DNA of 64,000 nucleotides from Hymenoscyphus infarciens (lineage: Eukaryota > Ascomycota > Leotiomycetes > Helotiales > Helotiaceae), in NCBI GenBank assembly GCA_001414345.1, contig LLCB01000003.1, positions 62,001 through 126,000 on the forward strand. Reading direction: 5' to 3'. This document shows positions 1 through 11,615 of this stretch, in pieces. A program made the position numbers and the translations under genes. The notes beneath the pieces are model-generated. The model was not told where the DNA came from. It saw nothing but the letters and a program-made list of their open reading frames with translations, and did not search any database. The number at the start of each line of letters is the position of its first letter. Position 1 is the first letter of the stretch.

Positions 1-1999
1 CCACTGATACCATCCTGTCATTTAAATTTAATGCCGGGTCACCGACACTATCCCCATATGGTGAAAGATAATCAAACATCACTTTTTGGATTTGTTGGGT
101 GGGAGTATGTGGACTTTCAGCAGTACAAAGTTCGTCACTGAATAGCGGGAAGCTACACATCAAATATATAGAACTACACCAGTGGACCTGTTATCCACGG
201 GAAGGCCATATCTTCGAGTCTCTGCAGCTTCTAGAACTTTGGTGCAACATCTTGAAAGAATTAGTGCAGCTCTGGAAATCAAAATTTCGTCAACTTATCA
301 ATGATAACAATGCCCGCGCATACAGTCACGAGAGAGTCTTCATCGATTAAAGCCTCTTCGTCATGACTAGTCTCGTCGGGTTGAAGGTCGTCTACAGCGA
401 GTGCATGCCTCAGCTCAGAGGTTGTCATCGCGTGTTCTGCGAATAAGATCCAAGAAAGAATCCGACGCGCTAATAATGCATCATCGTCATTTTGCCCATT
501 TATTCTTTGGATAGCTTCTTTGTAGGTTTCGTCGAGAACTTTAGGAAACCGGGTGAGAGCCGTTTGAATAGCCTTGCGGTTCTGCTTTGTCGCCAAAGAC
601 TCGAAATGAAACCGAGCAAGAAGAAACCTATCCCACTCGCTTAGCATTCAAAGGAACATACTCTATGAGTGAGCGGGGCCTCAAACTCAAATTCATTGGG
701 CGTTTCAATGATCGCTTCTGTGATATCGGACAACAAAGATGGGTCTTTTTGTATATGCTTTCCAAGCCGTGGTTCTTCAACCGCTCGGTATTTTATATAA
801 CTTTGGAGATCAATATCTTGTGCCTGGATTTCGAGCTTCAGGCTATCGCTCATCGATTTTTCAGTCACTGGGGAGAAACTAGATGTGACAAGGGTATGGG
901 TATGCGATGGGAGCCTCCTAATCTCAGAGACCAGTTTCAGCCGTGTCGCGTCGTCACATTCATCCAATGCATCTATGACTATATAGAATTTCGAAAGCCT
1001 GTCTGCTGCAACATTGATAATCTTAGACAGTTCCGCCGGGCTAAGCTGGGTTCTGTGATTTTTGGACTGATGGTAATTCGAGCGAAAACTTTCTAGGTTA
1101 ACTTTTCCTTACTGGATTAGTTGCCCTCAAATGCTTCCCAGAAAATTACCAATAGTTTGTTCAGCGACTTGCTTGTATTAACTGTAAACATAAACTGCTG
1201 CGATATTGTCTTGATAATCGTTGACTGCCGACGCAATTACTATCTTGCCGGCCCCAGCTATTGTTACAACCAGTCACACTCTAAGATAGATTAAGTGACC
1301 TTACGTACAAATTCCCTGGCACAATATAGTTCGGGTTTTTTCTAAATAGCCACTCTCGAAATGTGTCTGGGTGCAAAAACCACTGTCCGGTCCCATTGTA
1401 TCGCTGAACTCGAACATCCAAGTGCTTGGCCAGGGAATCTAATGGCGAGAGCTAGGAAATAACTTCTTGGATAGTTTCATTTTTTCTTTGCACTTCATGA
1501 CCGTTTTGGAGTTGTCTGACCCGTTCACTGATTGTTTTAACATTGGCGTTGCTCTCTTGAGACAATTGTCTGTGTGGGATTAGAAAGAAATAAAGAACAC
1601 TATCGTACCCAAGTGGCGTACATATGATCACACTGAAGGGCCAAATTGAACAAACTCTTCTGTCTCTCAAGGCTATTCAAAATAGAAGTAAACCCGGATT
1701 TATCCAACGACCATTTCACAATTTGCCTCAAACGTTCTTTGGGGGCCAATTTTGCAACCAATAATTCCAAAGTTTTCGAGAACTGAGCCAAAGGTCCATT
1801 TGGAGAGTCGAGCGATCTCATCGACTGCACCCATCTATCTTGGAGTTCTGCTTCCTCGGCGCTGTCTTTCAAGACGCACACTGTATTTCGTATCTCATCG
1901 CTGAGTCGTGGCCCTGAACATCTTTCAGGTAACTGGTCACGGCATAGTAAGCTACAAGACTGCAATGATGCGTGCCGTGATACTCAACAGATCCGCCAT
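1..1999 (-). pseudogene. Decayed NACHT-type NLR (STAND NTPase), 5' part
   Basis: Minus-strand remnant of a fungal NLR with a NACHT NTPase; such proteins act in non-self recognition and heterokaryon incompatibility. A start at 1999 reads MADLLSITARIIAVL and then hits a TAG. The conserved N-terminal block (PNGPLAQFSKTLELLVAKLA, about 1670-1810) is followed by a segment ending IQEVIS, where a TAG (1452-1454) sits at a normally Trp position before LSPLDSLAKHLDV. The P-loop (1241-1258) reads GAGKI, so the Walker A Thr/Ser is lost. Stops interrupt the following NYKQ.AEQT region. Downstream segments match NACHT motifs (DECDDATRLK near 950, then FLLARFH and RKAIQTALTRFPK near 560-600) in shifted frames. 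The sensor-repeat C-terminus is beyond the window. The multiple stops and frame changes are seen directly; that it is an NLR is family knowledge. Promoter and splicing cannot be judged. Confidence 0.8.
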
Positions 2000-2764
2000 T
2001 CAGGGCCTTTTTTATAGCGTCTTGCCAGTAATGGGCGGTTAAAGTCCAAATTCCTCAGAATTCCAGGCAGACTTGGTGATAGGATATAAAGCTGTGAAAT
2101 CAGTATTGTCAGACGGAAGAGCGACTATGAAACACCTACTAAGAACAAAAAAATCAAACGCCTACTTATACACACCCCAAAAGGAATTTAAACAAGATAA
2201 AAAATGATGTAGGATTTTGGACAACCCCTCCCTCACAATGGTTTAGGGGCCAAATTAAGATGTGGCGCAGAGCACCGCCACCTGATTGCGCTCTTGTCCA
2301 CCAAACAACTAATAAAGATATATCAGACTCGTTCCTAGATATTTTTATATTCTTGCGACTACTTTCAGAGGCTGAATTATCTCGTATTGATGCGTGAGTA
2401 AAAGGTCGCCCCATTCAAAGTGACTTTCAATACTAAGATTATTCGACCTAGATCAATCGTAAGGCGAGGAAGAAACATGGTAGAGGCAGGGGTCTCCACT
2501 TTAGGTTGCTATGGATTAGAGGTTAGTTTCCTTCTGGTTGCTTTGAAATATTTGCGTTGGCCTAGTTGCCGCCCTTTGAATATCATTGCGATCTTGGCCT
2601 TACTTGATTTTTTAAGTTTCAGTTAACATTGTTCACGCGAGCCACTATCACATAAGGACCCAAAACTTAATTACTAAAAATATATATGCAACACTAACAA
2701 GAATTATTAACTAGAAATCTAAGAGTCTACAAACTCCCCAACACCATAAAGTCGTCAATGCTCA
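2000..2764. other. Intergenic, no gene seen
   Basis: No open frame has coding character here. It separates the NLR pseudogene from the convergent 3' end of the MFS gene. The last 120 bases before 2765 are A/T-rich and probably hold the MFS 3' UTR. Confidence 0.5.
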
Positions 2765-4701
2765 TCAAACCTCCACCTTAGGACTGCCCTTCTCCAACTT
2801 AGACAGCCTCTTTTTCTCCTGCAACTCCTTCCTCTTAACCTCCTCCTCCGCTAACCCAGTCTTCGTAACCTTATGCTCCTTACTCAAATTCTTATGACTA
2901 ATAAACAAACTAATAATCAACCCTAACCCCGCAAACGCCGTATACATAATCCACATCGTCCTCAAACTCTCATTAAACGCCGCCCTCGCAATAACCTTCT
3001 GTGCTTCCGGTAACTGATTCACAAGACCTATACTCGCACCAGCACTCGAGCCTGAAAGTGCGGTCGCTGTTTTGTCGCCCAGGGAAGCAAGTAGGGAAGG
3101 GTATTTATTCTGCATCTCATTTTGGAAGACGACTCCTCCGACGACGACGGAGATGGAAGTTGAAAGGTTGCGGATGAAACCGAATGTTGAGGTTGCAGTT
3201 GCGATGTCTTGTGGTGCCACGAAGTTTTGGAGGGCGATGAGAGGAGATTGGAAGTTTGGTCCGACGCCGATGCCGATGATGATTTGGAAGACTATTATTT
3301 TTGCCCAGTTTTTCGTGCTTGGAAGCATAATAAAGAGGCCGACGCCTAGGGTGAGGAAGAACATTCCGAACCAAATTGGGGGTAGATATCTGCCAGTTTT
3401 CTTGATGAAGATACCTGTCCCACCGGAGACAACCGACAGGGAGAGACAAAGTGGTAGGATATATACTCCGGAGAGCAAAGGTGTCGCACCTAAGACAGCT
3501 TGGAAATATAGCGGGAGATAGTAGGTTGAGGCGATGAAAACGAAGCCGTGACAGAAACAAACTCCAAGGGCGGCGATTGCAGAGGGGTTGCGAAATAAAC
3601 GAAGAGGCATAACTGGGTATCGTGCAAACTTCCATTCGTTGAGTATAAAGAGCCCTGCTAGGACAATACCGAAGACGATGAGACAGATTACTGTCACTGA
3701 CTTCCAAGGATAAGTGATACCGCCGAACTCGAGACCGAGGAGGAGCATGAGTGTACCGCCAATGATGGCGAGACTCCCGGCCCAGTCGACTGCTTTGAGA
3801 CCAGCCCAGACGGGTGTTTTGGGGTTGTCCAAATGGAGGAAAAAGAAGAGACACATTATGACTACTGAAGTAATTGGTACTTCTTTTCGTTAGCCAATTT
3901 TTCTGATTCGCTGAATCGATATGGGCTTACAGTTGATATAGAAACACCACCTCCAAGAAGCTTTCTCGCTACAGAAAAAGTCAGCAAACCATCCCAAAAA
4001 ACAGCTTAGAAAACAACTTACGTGAACACTCCCCCTAAAACCGGTCCTACAGCCGAAGCAATAGCCCATACCATGGCAACCATCGAAAAGTACTTTCCAC
4101 GATTTCTCATACTGAAAAGATCACTGAGTGTGATGTTGACCAAAACAATCAGGCCACCACCACCAACTCCTTGAATGGCTCTTGCAGCAATCAGCATCCC
4201 GATACTAACACTGACAGCGCACAGCAGACTTCCAATGAGGAAAATCAAACCAGCGATAAGTAAAATGGATTTTCTCCCCCATATGTCGCTAATTTTCCCC
4301 CATGATGGGGTACTTGCAGCATTCGCCAACAGATAGGCAGAGCCTATCCATGTGTAGCCCGCGTTTGAGTTGAACTAGGATCAAGTCAGTTTCTTTCTCA
4401 TTCCATACTTCTAGGGTGCTATCAAGAAACTCCTTACATGAGCACTAATTGTCGGCACAGCAGTAGCAACAATCGTCATATCCAGCGCAGCAAGGAAAAC
4501 CGAAGAGCAAAGCGAAAGCATAATAATAACAGTCTGAAGTTTCGTTCTCGAAGCCTCCGGTTCAGCTTGAGTTTCCGGCTCTTTCGCTGCAACTGGTGGA
4601 ACATTATCGCTCATCTTGACACTTGGATCGTTCAAAGTCTCTTGCGACTGGTCTGTCGGAGTCATTCTCTGATTCTTTTCGTCAATATTATTTGAAGACA
4701 T
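2765..4701 (-). CDS. MFS multidrug/toxin efflux transporter (DHA2-type, 14 TM)
   Basis: Plasma-membrane proton antiporter of the drug:H+ antiporter-2 type, likely exporting toxic small molecules; the cargo is unknown. I join four exons: 4438-4701, 4022-4374, 3931-3968 and 2765-3879, giving 589 aa with no internal stop. The 38-bp exon 3 and the AAG acceptor at 3880 restore the family stretch WRWCFYINLP. About 55 hydrophilic residues precede TM1 (SVFLAALDMTIVATAVP). Motif A (GKISDIWGRKS, about residue 114) lies in the TM2-3 loop and antiporter motif C (GPVLGG, about 200) at the end of TM5. A basic, Lys/Glu-rich tail ends the protein. Length and motifs are normal for the family. It stands alone with no biosynthetic cluster beside it, so a role in secondary metabolism is not supported. 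The start at 4701 is the first ATG of the frame. Confidence 0.9.
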
Positions 4702-6510
4702 CTTTTCTGAAGTCCTCTATAGAGTAGTCTGAACCAGTATTAGCTGCGAACCCTTGTGTAGAAGAAAAGTCATGCTAAACGCACCAAAAAGAGAAAGATG
4801 CGAGGTAAACATACGTAAATGAAATTCCAATCACGAGATGGCCCTTAAAAAAACGTCTTGTGGTTCCCACACGATATGTGGATTTCGTGGCGTTTGTCGT
4901 GCGAGGTGGGGAGGCGAACGAGAATGCTGGCAACTATTCTCTTTCCTTAACAACAACTTTCATCCGAAAACTTCGTAAAACACATGTCGAAGGAACAGAC
5001 TCAGTTCTTGTGTAAAAGAGTAAAACTAGACTGCAAAAGAATACGCACCATGTCGGAGACTTTCATCGGGTAACGGCAAAAAATCCATGACGCCAAACAC
5101 CCTGGAGAATGAAAATCGGCAACAGTCTTCCTGCCAATCATGTGTCTTGGCGGTGGCATGTCCACACCTTCAAAAAGCGGCGTGGAAAAGTGGCAGCGAG
5201 ATTACTTGCAAGGGTCTCGGAATGATTGAGCGCCGAGGTCCGAATTCTATTGCAGGTCACTCACAAAGAAAACACAATTTTCAATACCAGCGAGACCAGT
5301 TAGATAACCCGACATGAATACTTTGTACTTCAGCAAGATTAATGCTCAAATTAGCTCAAATATTCAAGCAGGAAAATGTAAACTCTCAACTTAAAAATTC
5401 CTAATTTGTTTATAGCTGCAACAAGACAAAGATATATTCATAAGCTAGCATATTTTTGGGGGTTCTGTTAAATCAGTACTTTTGATAGTAAATTACACCA
5501 TATAATAAAATACGAAGTACAAAAACGAGATCAAAAAGGAGAGCTTGCCCAGTGGTTGTTGACATCCCTCGATCCAAAGCCCTTGTCTATCAGAAGTCTG
5601 ACAAAGCTTACTGTGCTGCGATGACCGAAAGGACGAAACATTAAAGGCAGAAACAGCCTTGAGGTGTGACTCTTATTACACTCGCAAGTCATCTTATCCC
5701 CGTTAATTCCATCCTTTTCAGACGAGCGAAAGTCACCATTGCCAATAAAAAAGAAGTCAACATCAATCCTTACCGAGTACGGAGATAATCGGATATCGAC
5801 ATCGGTAGTTATCCTGTTGCCTAGTGCTTTCGTTCGTTCGTTTTGATGTCTTTGCTTCGGGGCGTTAATCGGTTCTCAGTCTTCTGCGGAATGTTGCCTC
5901 ACGCTTATGCTGGGGGAGCCGCTGAGCGTCGCATTTTCGGAATCTTCTCCCTCAGCTTTGTGGTTGGGAGCTGTTTAAATTATCACAAACTTGGCGTGAT
6001 AGCCTTAATTGCCTGTCCTCAAAAGTCTGGTTCCAAACGACGAAGTAAAAGCAAGACATGTAAAGCATCTTGTTCCAGCCTTTCACCCCTTCAAGTTGGT
6101 GGTAGAAAAAGAGACAAGATGAAGCTTGTATAAAATAAGACCAGGACAAAGCCCAAATGACGAGACAGAATGAGTCTGACGGGGCAAGGGCAATTGAAGG
6201 GTGGTGTTTGCCTGTTCTCCCAACAGGGGCCAGAAATATTTCAAGATAAAGCTCGCAACCTGAATGATCCCAGAACCTTGAGCTTGACCTAAGTCTTATT
6301 TTTGTGCCCAAGACACTAGAGACCAACAAATAACGTGGGTTTGAGCCTTTAAAGCGATCCTGTCAACTGTGAATTTGACCATTGGGGAGAGATACAACCA
6401 CCTGGGAAGACGTGTTGAGCTCGAGATAGAACATACACTGGGAATGAAGGCAAAACCACTTGAGATTGACGAAATTTCATTATCATTTCGGGCGATTGAA
6501 TCGCCATTCC
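4702..6510. other. Intergenic, promoter side of the MFS gene
   Basis: The 4702-5100 part should hold the promoter of the minus-strand MFS gene. The rest, up to the 3' end of the F-box gene, contains only short open frames of non-coding character. No RNA gene or repeat was recognised. Confidence 0.5.
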
Positions 6511-8091
6511 TCATGCCCCAGTACCATAGCTCTTGACACGACTGAAAAAAAAGGCCTTGTCATGTTTCAAGGGAAATACTGCCAGATCATCGGTCAAAAC
6601 GTTGTAGCTCCAAAAACCTTGCCACGCCAGTTTTCTGTTTCGAGCTGTTTTCCCAGAACTTCGCAATGAAAGTTGCATTCGATAAAGGTATTTCTCTTTC
6701 ACTCCGCCGGCTCCTTCCGTTTCCACAAATACATCTCCCTCAGCATCCTTGATATTAGCCTCGGGATTGTCTTCGAGATTCGAGAGTCTCCAGCGGCCAC
6801 GTAAAGCATTCTGCATCACAGATGAGGGAAGATGTAATGATCCACCTCCATGATGGGTCTCTTGAAGCTCTTTTGTGAGGTAGCGGACGACGTTTGTGGG
6901 TTCATCGGTGGTAAGCAAGCTAATAATTGTACCATCGCGGAAGAAGCGTAGGTAACGATAGTATGTTACTATATGGATTGGATTATGCCACGTAACTTGC
7001 GTCGCAGATCCCTGTCCGGGTCTGATGTAGTTGACGGTGCTGATATAACATCCATTGAAGCAAATTCTAGGGCGGAGGCGATACATCTGTAGCCACGACG
7101 AACCATATGCACTATGGAGTAGCTCTGTAATATCCTCCTTGGTGGCAGGCATTGGGGAGACCTCCTTAACCTCCTCGGATTCGTTGATGGCAAGGTCCTC
7201 GAATTCCGGAATTTCTTCCTCCAGAGGCCCACCCAAGACTTCCCGCTGCCAAACGAAGTGCATTCCTCCAAATCCGAATTCATCCCCAATGCAGACTCTC
7301 TTCCAAATCTGCTCCTCGGTCAGAACCAAAAAGGCAAAATTCTTACAAACCTGTGCAAGCCGAACAAAGGAAGAAACATCAGAAACTGCCACCTCAGTAA
7401 AGATCTGAACTAAGATCTCCCTAGGCAAAGTAGATACTGGACACGGCGGTACAGCCGTACCCTCAATCAAAGGTGGAGCGGGCTCAATTGAGGTGCCCGC
7501 GCAACTCGCAATGAGCTCTTTTATGGTTTGTGGGGGCCCGTGGAGGGAGTGGTGGGCAGTATTGGGGACTGTAACAGAGGCATTCGACGGATTGGGATTC
7601 GTGGGTTTCGACGGAAATGAAGAAGGGGGGAAGTGTTTGTTCTTGTATTTCTTGTCCACGGCGTGGTCCATCTACAACGTTGTTAGTTTGGCTCGCTAGG
7701 TAGAACTTCCCATAGACTTTACCCGAAAAGCCTTGCGGTAGAGGTTGAGACTATCCCCAAGATTCCCTTGGTTTTCTCTCTCTACCGCCGCCTCGTAATG
7801 TTCCAGAGCGGATTGAGGCTCTTTGCTTGAGGAATCGGCCACGCTAGGTATTTCGCCTTCCATTCTCCCCCCAGGCAGTGCTGCGACGGATTCATACTCT
7901 TCGTGGCCATCGTGGCCATCGTTGCCGTCTAGTTGTTTCGGTGCTTTGCTCGCAGAAGCCTGTGAAATGGGAGGAAACTTGTGAGGCCCTTTTGGTGCGG
8001 CCGGAGCTTTGGGACTTGCTTGGGCTCTCGCGGATACTTCCTCTCGCCACTGTTGTCGAAACCGCTCCAGCTCAGGATTTGTATCGTCCAT
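6511..8091 (-). CDS. TPR + F-box protein, Pof7/Hrt3/FBXO9 type
   Basis: Substrate-recognition subunit of an SCF ubiquitin ligase. Two exons, 7723-8091 and 6511-7671, are joined across a 51-nt intron (GTAAAG donor, ACTAAC branch, GTTGTAG acceptor) and give 509 aa. The join makes the family sequence NLYRKAFRMDHAVDKKYK. The N-terminus begins MDDTNPELERFRQQW and has a TPR-like helix pair near residues 95-125 (ALEHYEAAVERENQGNLGDS). The F-box lies at about residues 200-248 (TLPREILVQIF ... VCKNFAFLV ... IWKRVC). The C-terminal part has the conserved YRPRICFNG-like stretch (here LRPRICFNGCYIS) and ends in a lipocalin-like region typical of FBXO9 homologues. It is divergent from the carrier gene at 8622. 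The start at 8091 is an ATG followed by family-like sequence. The particular substrate is unknown. Confidence 0.88.
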
Positions 8092-8621
8092 GTTTTATTG
8101 TTGGGGAAGAAAATATGTGCAATTTAATCAAGTGATTGTGAAGTAAGAAAAGCGGTGAAACGAATAGAAAGTCCGTAAGTGAAGGAAATTGTTGTTCTCC
8201 GAGTGACTGTTGATGATTCCAGTTGCGACTTGCGATTACACCTTACCTGCTAGTAATCGTTCGGCTCCACACTCACCCATAAGGCACGTGCCTTGAAGCG
8301 GATTGGATGAGGTAGGTCCGAGCGATTAGATCAGATAAGCCGTCATGCAAGCGCCCTTTCTTGGCGCCCCGGGTGTTCTCAATTGACAGGGGTTGCAAAC
8401 CCGGAGATACGGCGCTCGGCTTCTTTAAAGCTAGCTCCAAAACCCAAAATTTTGGCTGCGATACCGAGAACTCACAAGCTTTGACAGACGCATCATCGAC
8501 TTCATGTTGTTGAATCAACAACTCCAACTCCAACGATAAGGTTGCTAAAGGAAGCTGTTCCTTTCGCAGAAACGGTTCCACTCGACTTCTATCAACACCT
8601 CTCCAGAACACAATCTTTTCA
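8092..8621. promoter_or_regulatory. Shared divergent promoter (F-box gene / mitochondrial carrier)
   Basis: These 530 bases separate two divergent start codons (8091 minus, 8622 plus), so both promoters must lie in or overlap this stretch. No TATA box or known operator is obvious. An antisense open frame covering 8273-8671 overlaps the carrier's first exon and looks like a chance shadow. Confidence 0.6.
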
Positions 8622-10052
8622 ATGTCCAGTCCATGGGATCGACATTCCCCATCAAACGCAGAATCCGCCACCGGCTTTGGTACTACTGTTGAGGGGGAGA
8701 AAACTTGGGTTGCTCAATTCAACGACAAAATAGATGGAGATGCACCACTCGCGGCACCTATCATGGCTACGAATATCGACAATGACGATGTCGACGTCGA
8801 AATCACCGCCGGCCAAAAGATGCTGTCTGCCATGTCCGGCAGTTTACTAACTTCACTCCTGGGTATGTCACTCTTCCCCTCTCTGTAGATATATACACTA
8901 ATATATTCACCTGAAGCTACTCCGCTTGACGTCGTTCGAGTTCGACAACAGTCTCAACCAACACGTTCACCTCTCACGACTATCGCAAAACTCGCCGCAA
9001 ACTCGCCACGCGCTTTCAACTCACTCCCGCCAAGTCTCGGAGTTACAGCATGTTGTCGGGAAGTCTTCTTCAATAATGGCGAATACTGTTTAGCGGCTCC
9101 GAGAATTGGGGAGATCAGTCGTTCAACTGCGGCATGTGCGGTGGAAGAAACGGAAAGGAGGACGATTAACTCCACCTTTGACGGGCTTCGAAAAATCGCT
9201 CGGAATGAAGGAATCACAACATTATGGAGAGGGCTTTCTCCAACACTGGTTATGACGGTTCCGGCAAATATCATATACTTTACGGGATACGATTGGCTAC
9301 GGTACAACGACAAAAGTCCCATCAAACGAATGGCTTCCGATAGTTATTCTCCTCTCATTTCAGGCGCAACGGCCAGAATATTCGCTGCCGGCCTAGTCAG
9401 TCCAATAGAAATGTTTCGAACGAGAATGCAAGCCAGTCGGGCAACGGGTGGTACTCATTTTGCGGAAACTGTTAAAGCAATGGGGGAGATGGTCAAGAGC
9501 AATGGATACACATCATTGTGGCGTGGCTTCACTCTGACCCTCTGGCGTGATGTACCTTTTTCAGGCCTTTACTGGTGGGGGTACGAAAGTATCAGAGGAG
9601 TTTTGACAGAGTTTCGTGACCGGAAACGAGGCAGAAGTGTGGAAAGGGGTGACCCAAGGGCTCGAGCTAGATCAAGGACAAGATCGCAGAGCAGGGAAAA
9701 CCACAAAAATACATTTACCGACAGTTTCTTGGCAGGAGCAGGTTCTGGGGCAGTCGCATCCTTCGTTACCATGCCATTCGATGTTGGGAAGACGAGACGG
9801 CAAGTTTTTGTGGATTCAGCTCCGGTTGCGGCTGGTGTCAAGAAGATATTGGCCCCAGAAGAGCGAGCCATGCCAAGGTTTCTTTTGCATATATTTCGAG
9901 AGGAGGGTTTTGCTGGTTTATGGAGGGGTTGGATCCCAAGAACGCTCAAGACTGCCCCAGCATGCGCGATTATGATCAGTTCTTATGAAGTTGGAAAGAG
10001 GGCCTTTCGGGGCGTGAATGAGAAAAGAGAGCAAAAGGCGGGGACTGTATGA
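8622..10052 (+). CDS. MTM1: Mitochondrial carrier, Mtm1/SLC25A39-SLC25A40 group
   Basis: Inner-membrane carrier. This group is linked to mitochondrial glutathione import in animals and to manganese/iron and pyridoxal-phosphate homeostasis for Sod2 in yeast. Two exons, 8622-8862 and 8917-10052, give 458 aa; the 54-nt intron falls inside the first carrier signature, which becomes ATPLDVVRVRQQ after joining. The second and third signatures are SPIEMFRTRMQ and MPFDVGKTRRQ, so all three repeats are present. A long matrix loop after helix 1 contains TACCREVFFNNGEYC; cysteines in this loop are characteristic of the SLC25A39/40/Mtm1 branch and separate it from ordinary carriers. An Arg/Ser-rich insert (RGDPRARARSRTRSQSR) lies before repeat 3. 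The ATG at 8622 gives a typical short hydrophilic leader. It is followed in tandem by UNG. Confidence 0.85.
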
Positions 10053-10427
10053 TACCAAAAAGAAAACTCACATCTGGTTTGATGGGGAGGGGCGTTTAGC
10101 GGGATTTTGAGGTTTAAGCATAGCGATTTGGTGTTTTTCAAAATGTACCACTAGATGATAGACCCTTTGTAAACTGTCAATATATTTAATTACATACTTC
10201 AAATAATCTTGCTTTTCTATTAAAGTTAAAATTTTGAGCCCAGAATTCCTTTTATGCCTTCATTCAAATAAAAAGTCCATACGGAGTCGAGTAGAGTTGT
10301 TTCATTCGGCGCCACCAACGACATATGGACCCTCTGACTTCGCGCACACCACTTAACGCGAACCTCGCGACTCCAGGCTTCTCCAACCTCTTCTCTTGTC
10401 CAGCACAATTTCTCCAACTAACTCCCC
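10053..10427. other. Intergenic between carrier and UNG
   Basis: This stretch holds the 3' UTR of the carrier, with AT-rich polyadenylation-like sequence near 10170-10230, and the UNG promoter. No gene is seen. Confidence 0.5.
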
Positions 10428-11615
10428 ATGCGAACACTCGACTCTAAACTTTGGAAAGCAATCAATCGATACGATCCCCTCATCGCACAAACGGTTCTCA
10501 CAATGTCACTCAAGCGCAAGGCTGGCGACCTTCCCTCTTCTGACCCAAAGAAACCTAAAGCCAATGCCTCGATCACTTCGTTTTTCGGACAACCAAAACC
10601 TGTTGCCGCTTCGAATGGTGCGAATGGCAGCAGCCCCGCTGCGGCGGCTGTGAAGTTCGACAAGGAGGCCTGGGTTAAGGGATTGACACCTGAGCAGAGA
10701 GATCTGTTGAAATTGGAGATTGAGACTTTGGATGTGAGTTGGTTGAAGGAATTGAAGGATGAGGTTACGAGTAAAGAGTTCTTGGAGTTGAAGAAATTCC
10801 TAAAGAGAGAGTTGGATGCGAAGAAGGTTGTCTATCCGCCGATGGAGGATGTGTATTCTTGGTTTGTATTCATTCCCCTTTAAATTCCCGCCCTACAATA
10901 ATTTTGGAAGAGAGTACTGATGATGGGAATTAGGTCAAGACACACACCATTAAACACCGTCAAAGCAGTCATAGTAGGACAAGACCCCTACCACGGCCCA
11001 AACCAAGCCCACGGTCTCTGCTTCTCCATCCGTCCTCCCACACCCGCCCCTCCATCTCTAAAAAACATCTACAAAGCCCTCGCACGAGACTACCCCTCCT
11101 TCTCACCACCCCCGAAAAACGGCGGACTTCTCACCACCTGGGCTGACCGCGGCGTCCTCCTCCTAAACACTTGTCTCACAGTCCGACAAGGCGAGGCCAA
11201 TGCCCACGCCAATCGCGGATGGGAGCGCTTCACACAAAAAGTCATTGATACTGTGGCAGCAAAGAGAACCAAAGGCGTCGTGTTTTTAGCATGGGGAGCA
11301 CCGGCGGGAAAGCGGGTTGCGAGGATGGATAGGAATAAGCATTTGGTGTTGATGAGTGTACATCCTTCTCCGTTGAGTGCGCATAGGGGATGGTTTGACT
11401 GTGGGCATTTTAAGAAGACGAATGAGTGGCTGGTGGGTAGGTATGGGGAGGGGAGTGAGATTGATTGGAATTTGGATCCGCATGCGAAGGAGAGGACCGA
11501 GGAAGTGAGAAAGAAGGCTGAGGAACAGGCGAAGAAGGATAGGGAGACTGCGGAGACTTTGAAGGCGCTTGAGGCTATTGAGGCTTTGGAGGATGATGAT
11601 GACGATGAGATTTGA
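10428..11615 (+). CDS. UNG1: Uracil-DNA glycosylase (family 1)
   Basis: Base-excision repair enzyme that removes uracil from DNA in nucleus and mitochondria. Exons 10428-10861 and 10934-11615 are joined across a 72-nt intron (GTTTGT donor) and rebuild the family sequence VYSWSRHTPL. The protein has 371 aa from the first ATG, or 346 aa from the ATG at 10503. The catalytic motif [17 protein letters not shown] carries the water-activating Asp, and the minor-groove loop motif is [12 protein letters not shown]. The N-terminus after the second Met is [11 protein letters not shown], followed by a PIP-like NASITSFFG. The upstream 25 residues ([15 protein letters not shown] ...) could be a mitochondrial presequence. 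An acidic, Lys/Glu-rich tail of about 55 residues (ending EDDDDDEI) follows the fold. The second ATG has an A at -3 and the first a C, so leaky scanning is plausible. Confidence 0.93.

Noticed and set aside
8273..8671. Minus-strand frame overlapping the carrier's first exon
   Set aside because: Overlaps a well-supported exon and promoter, with no family resemblance.
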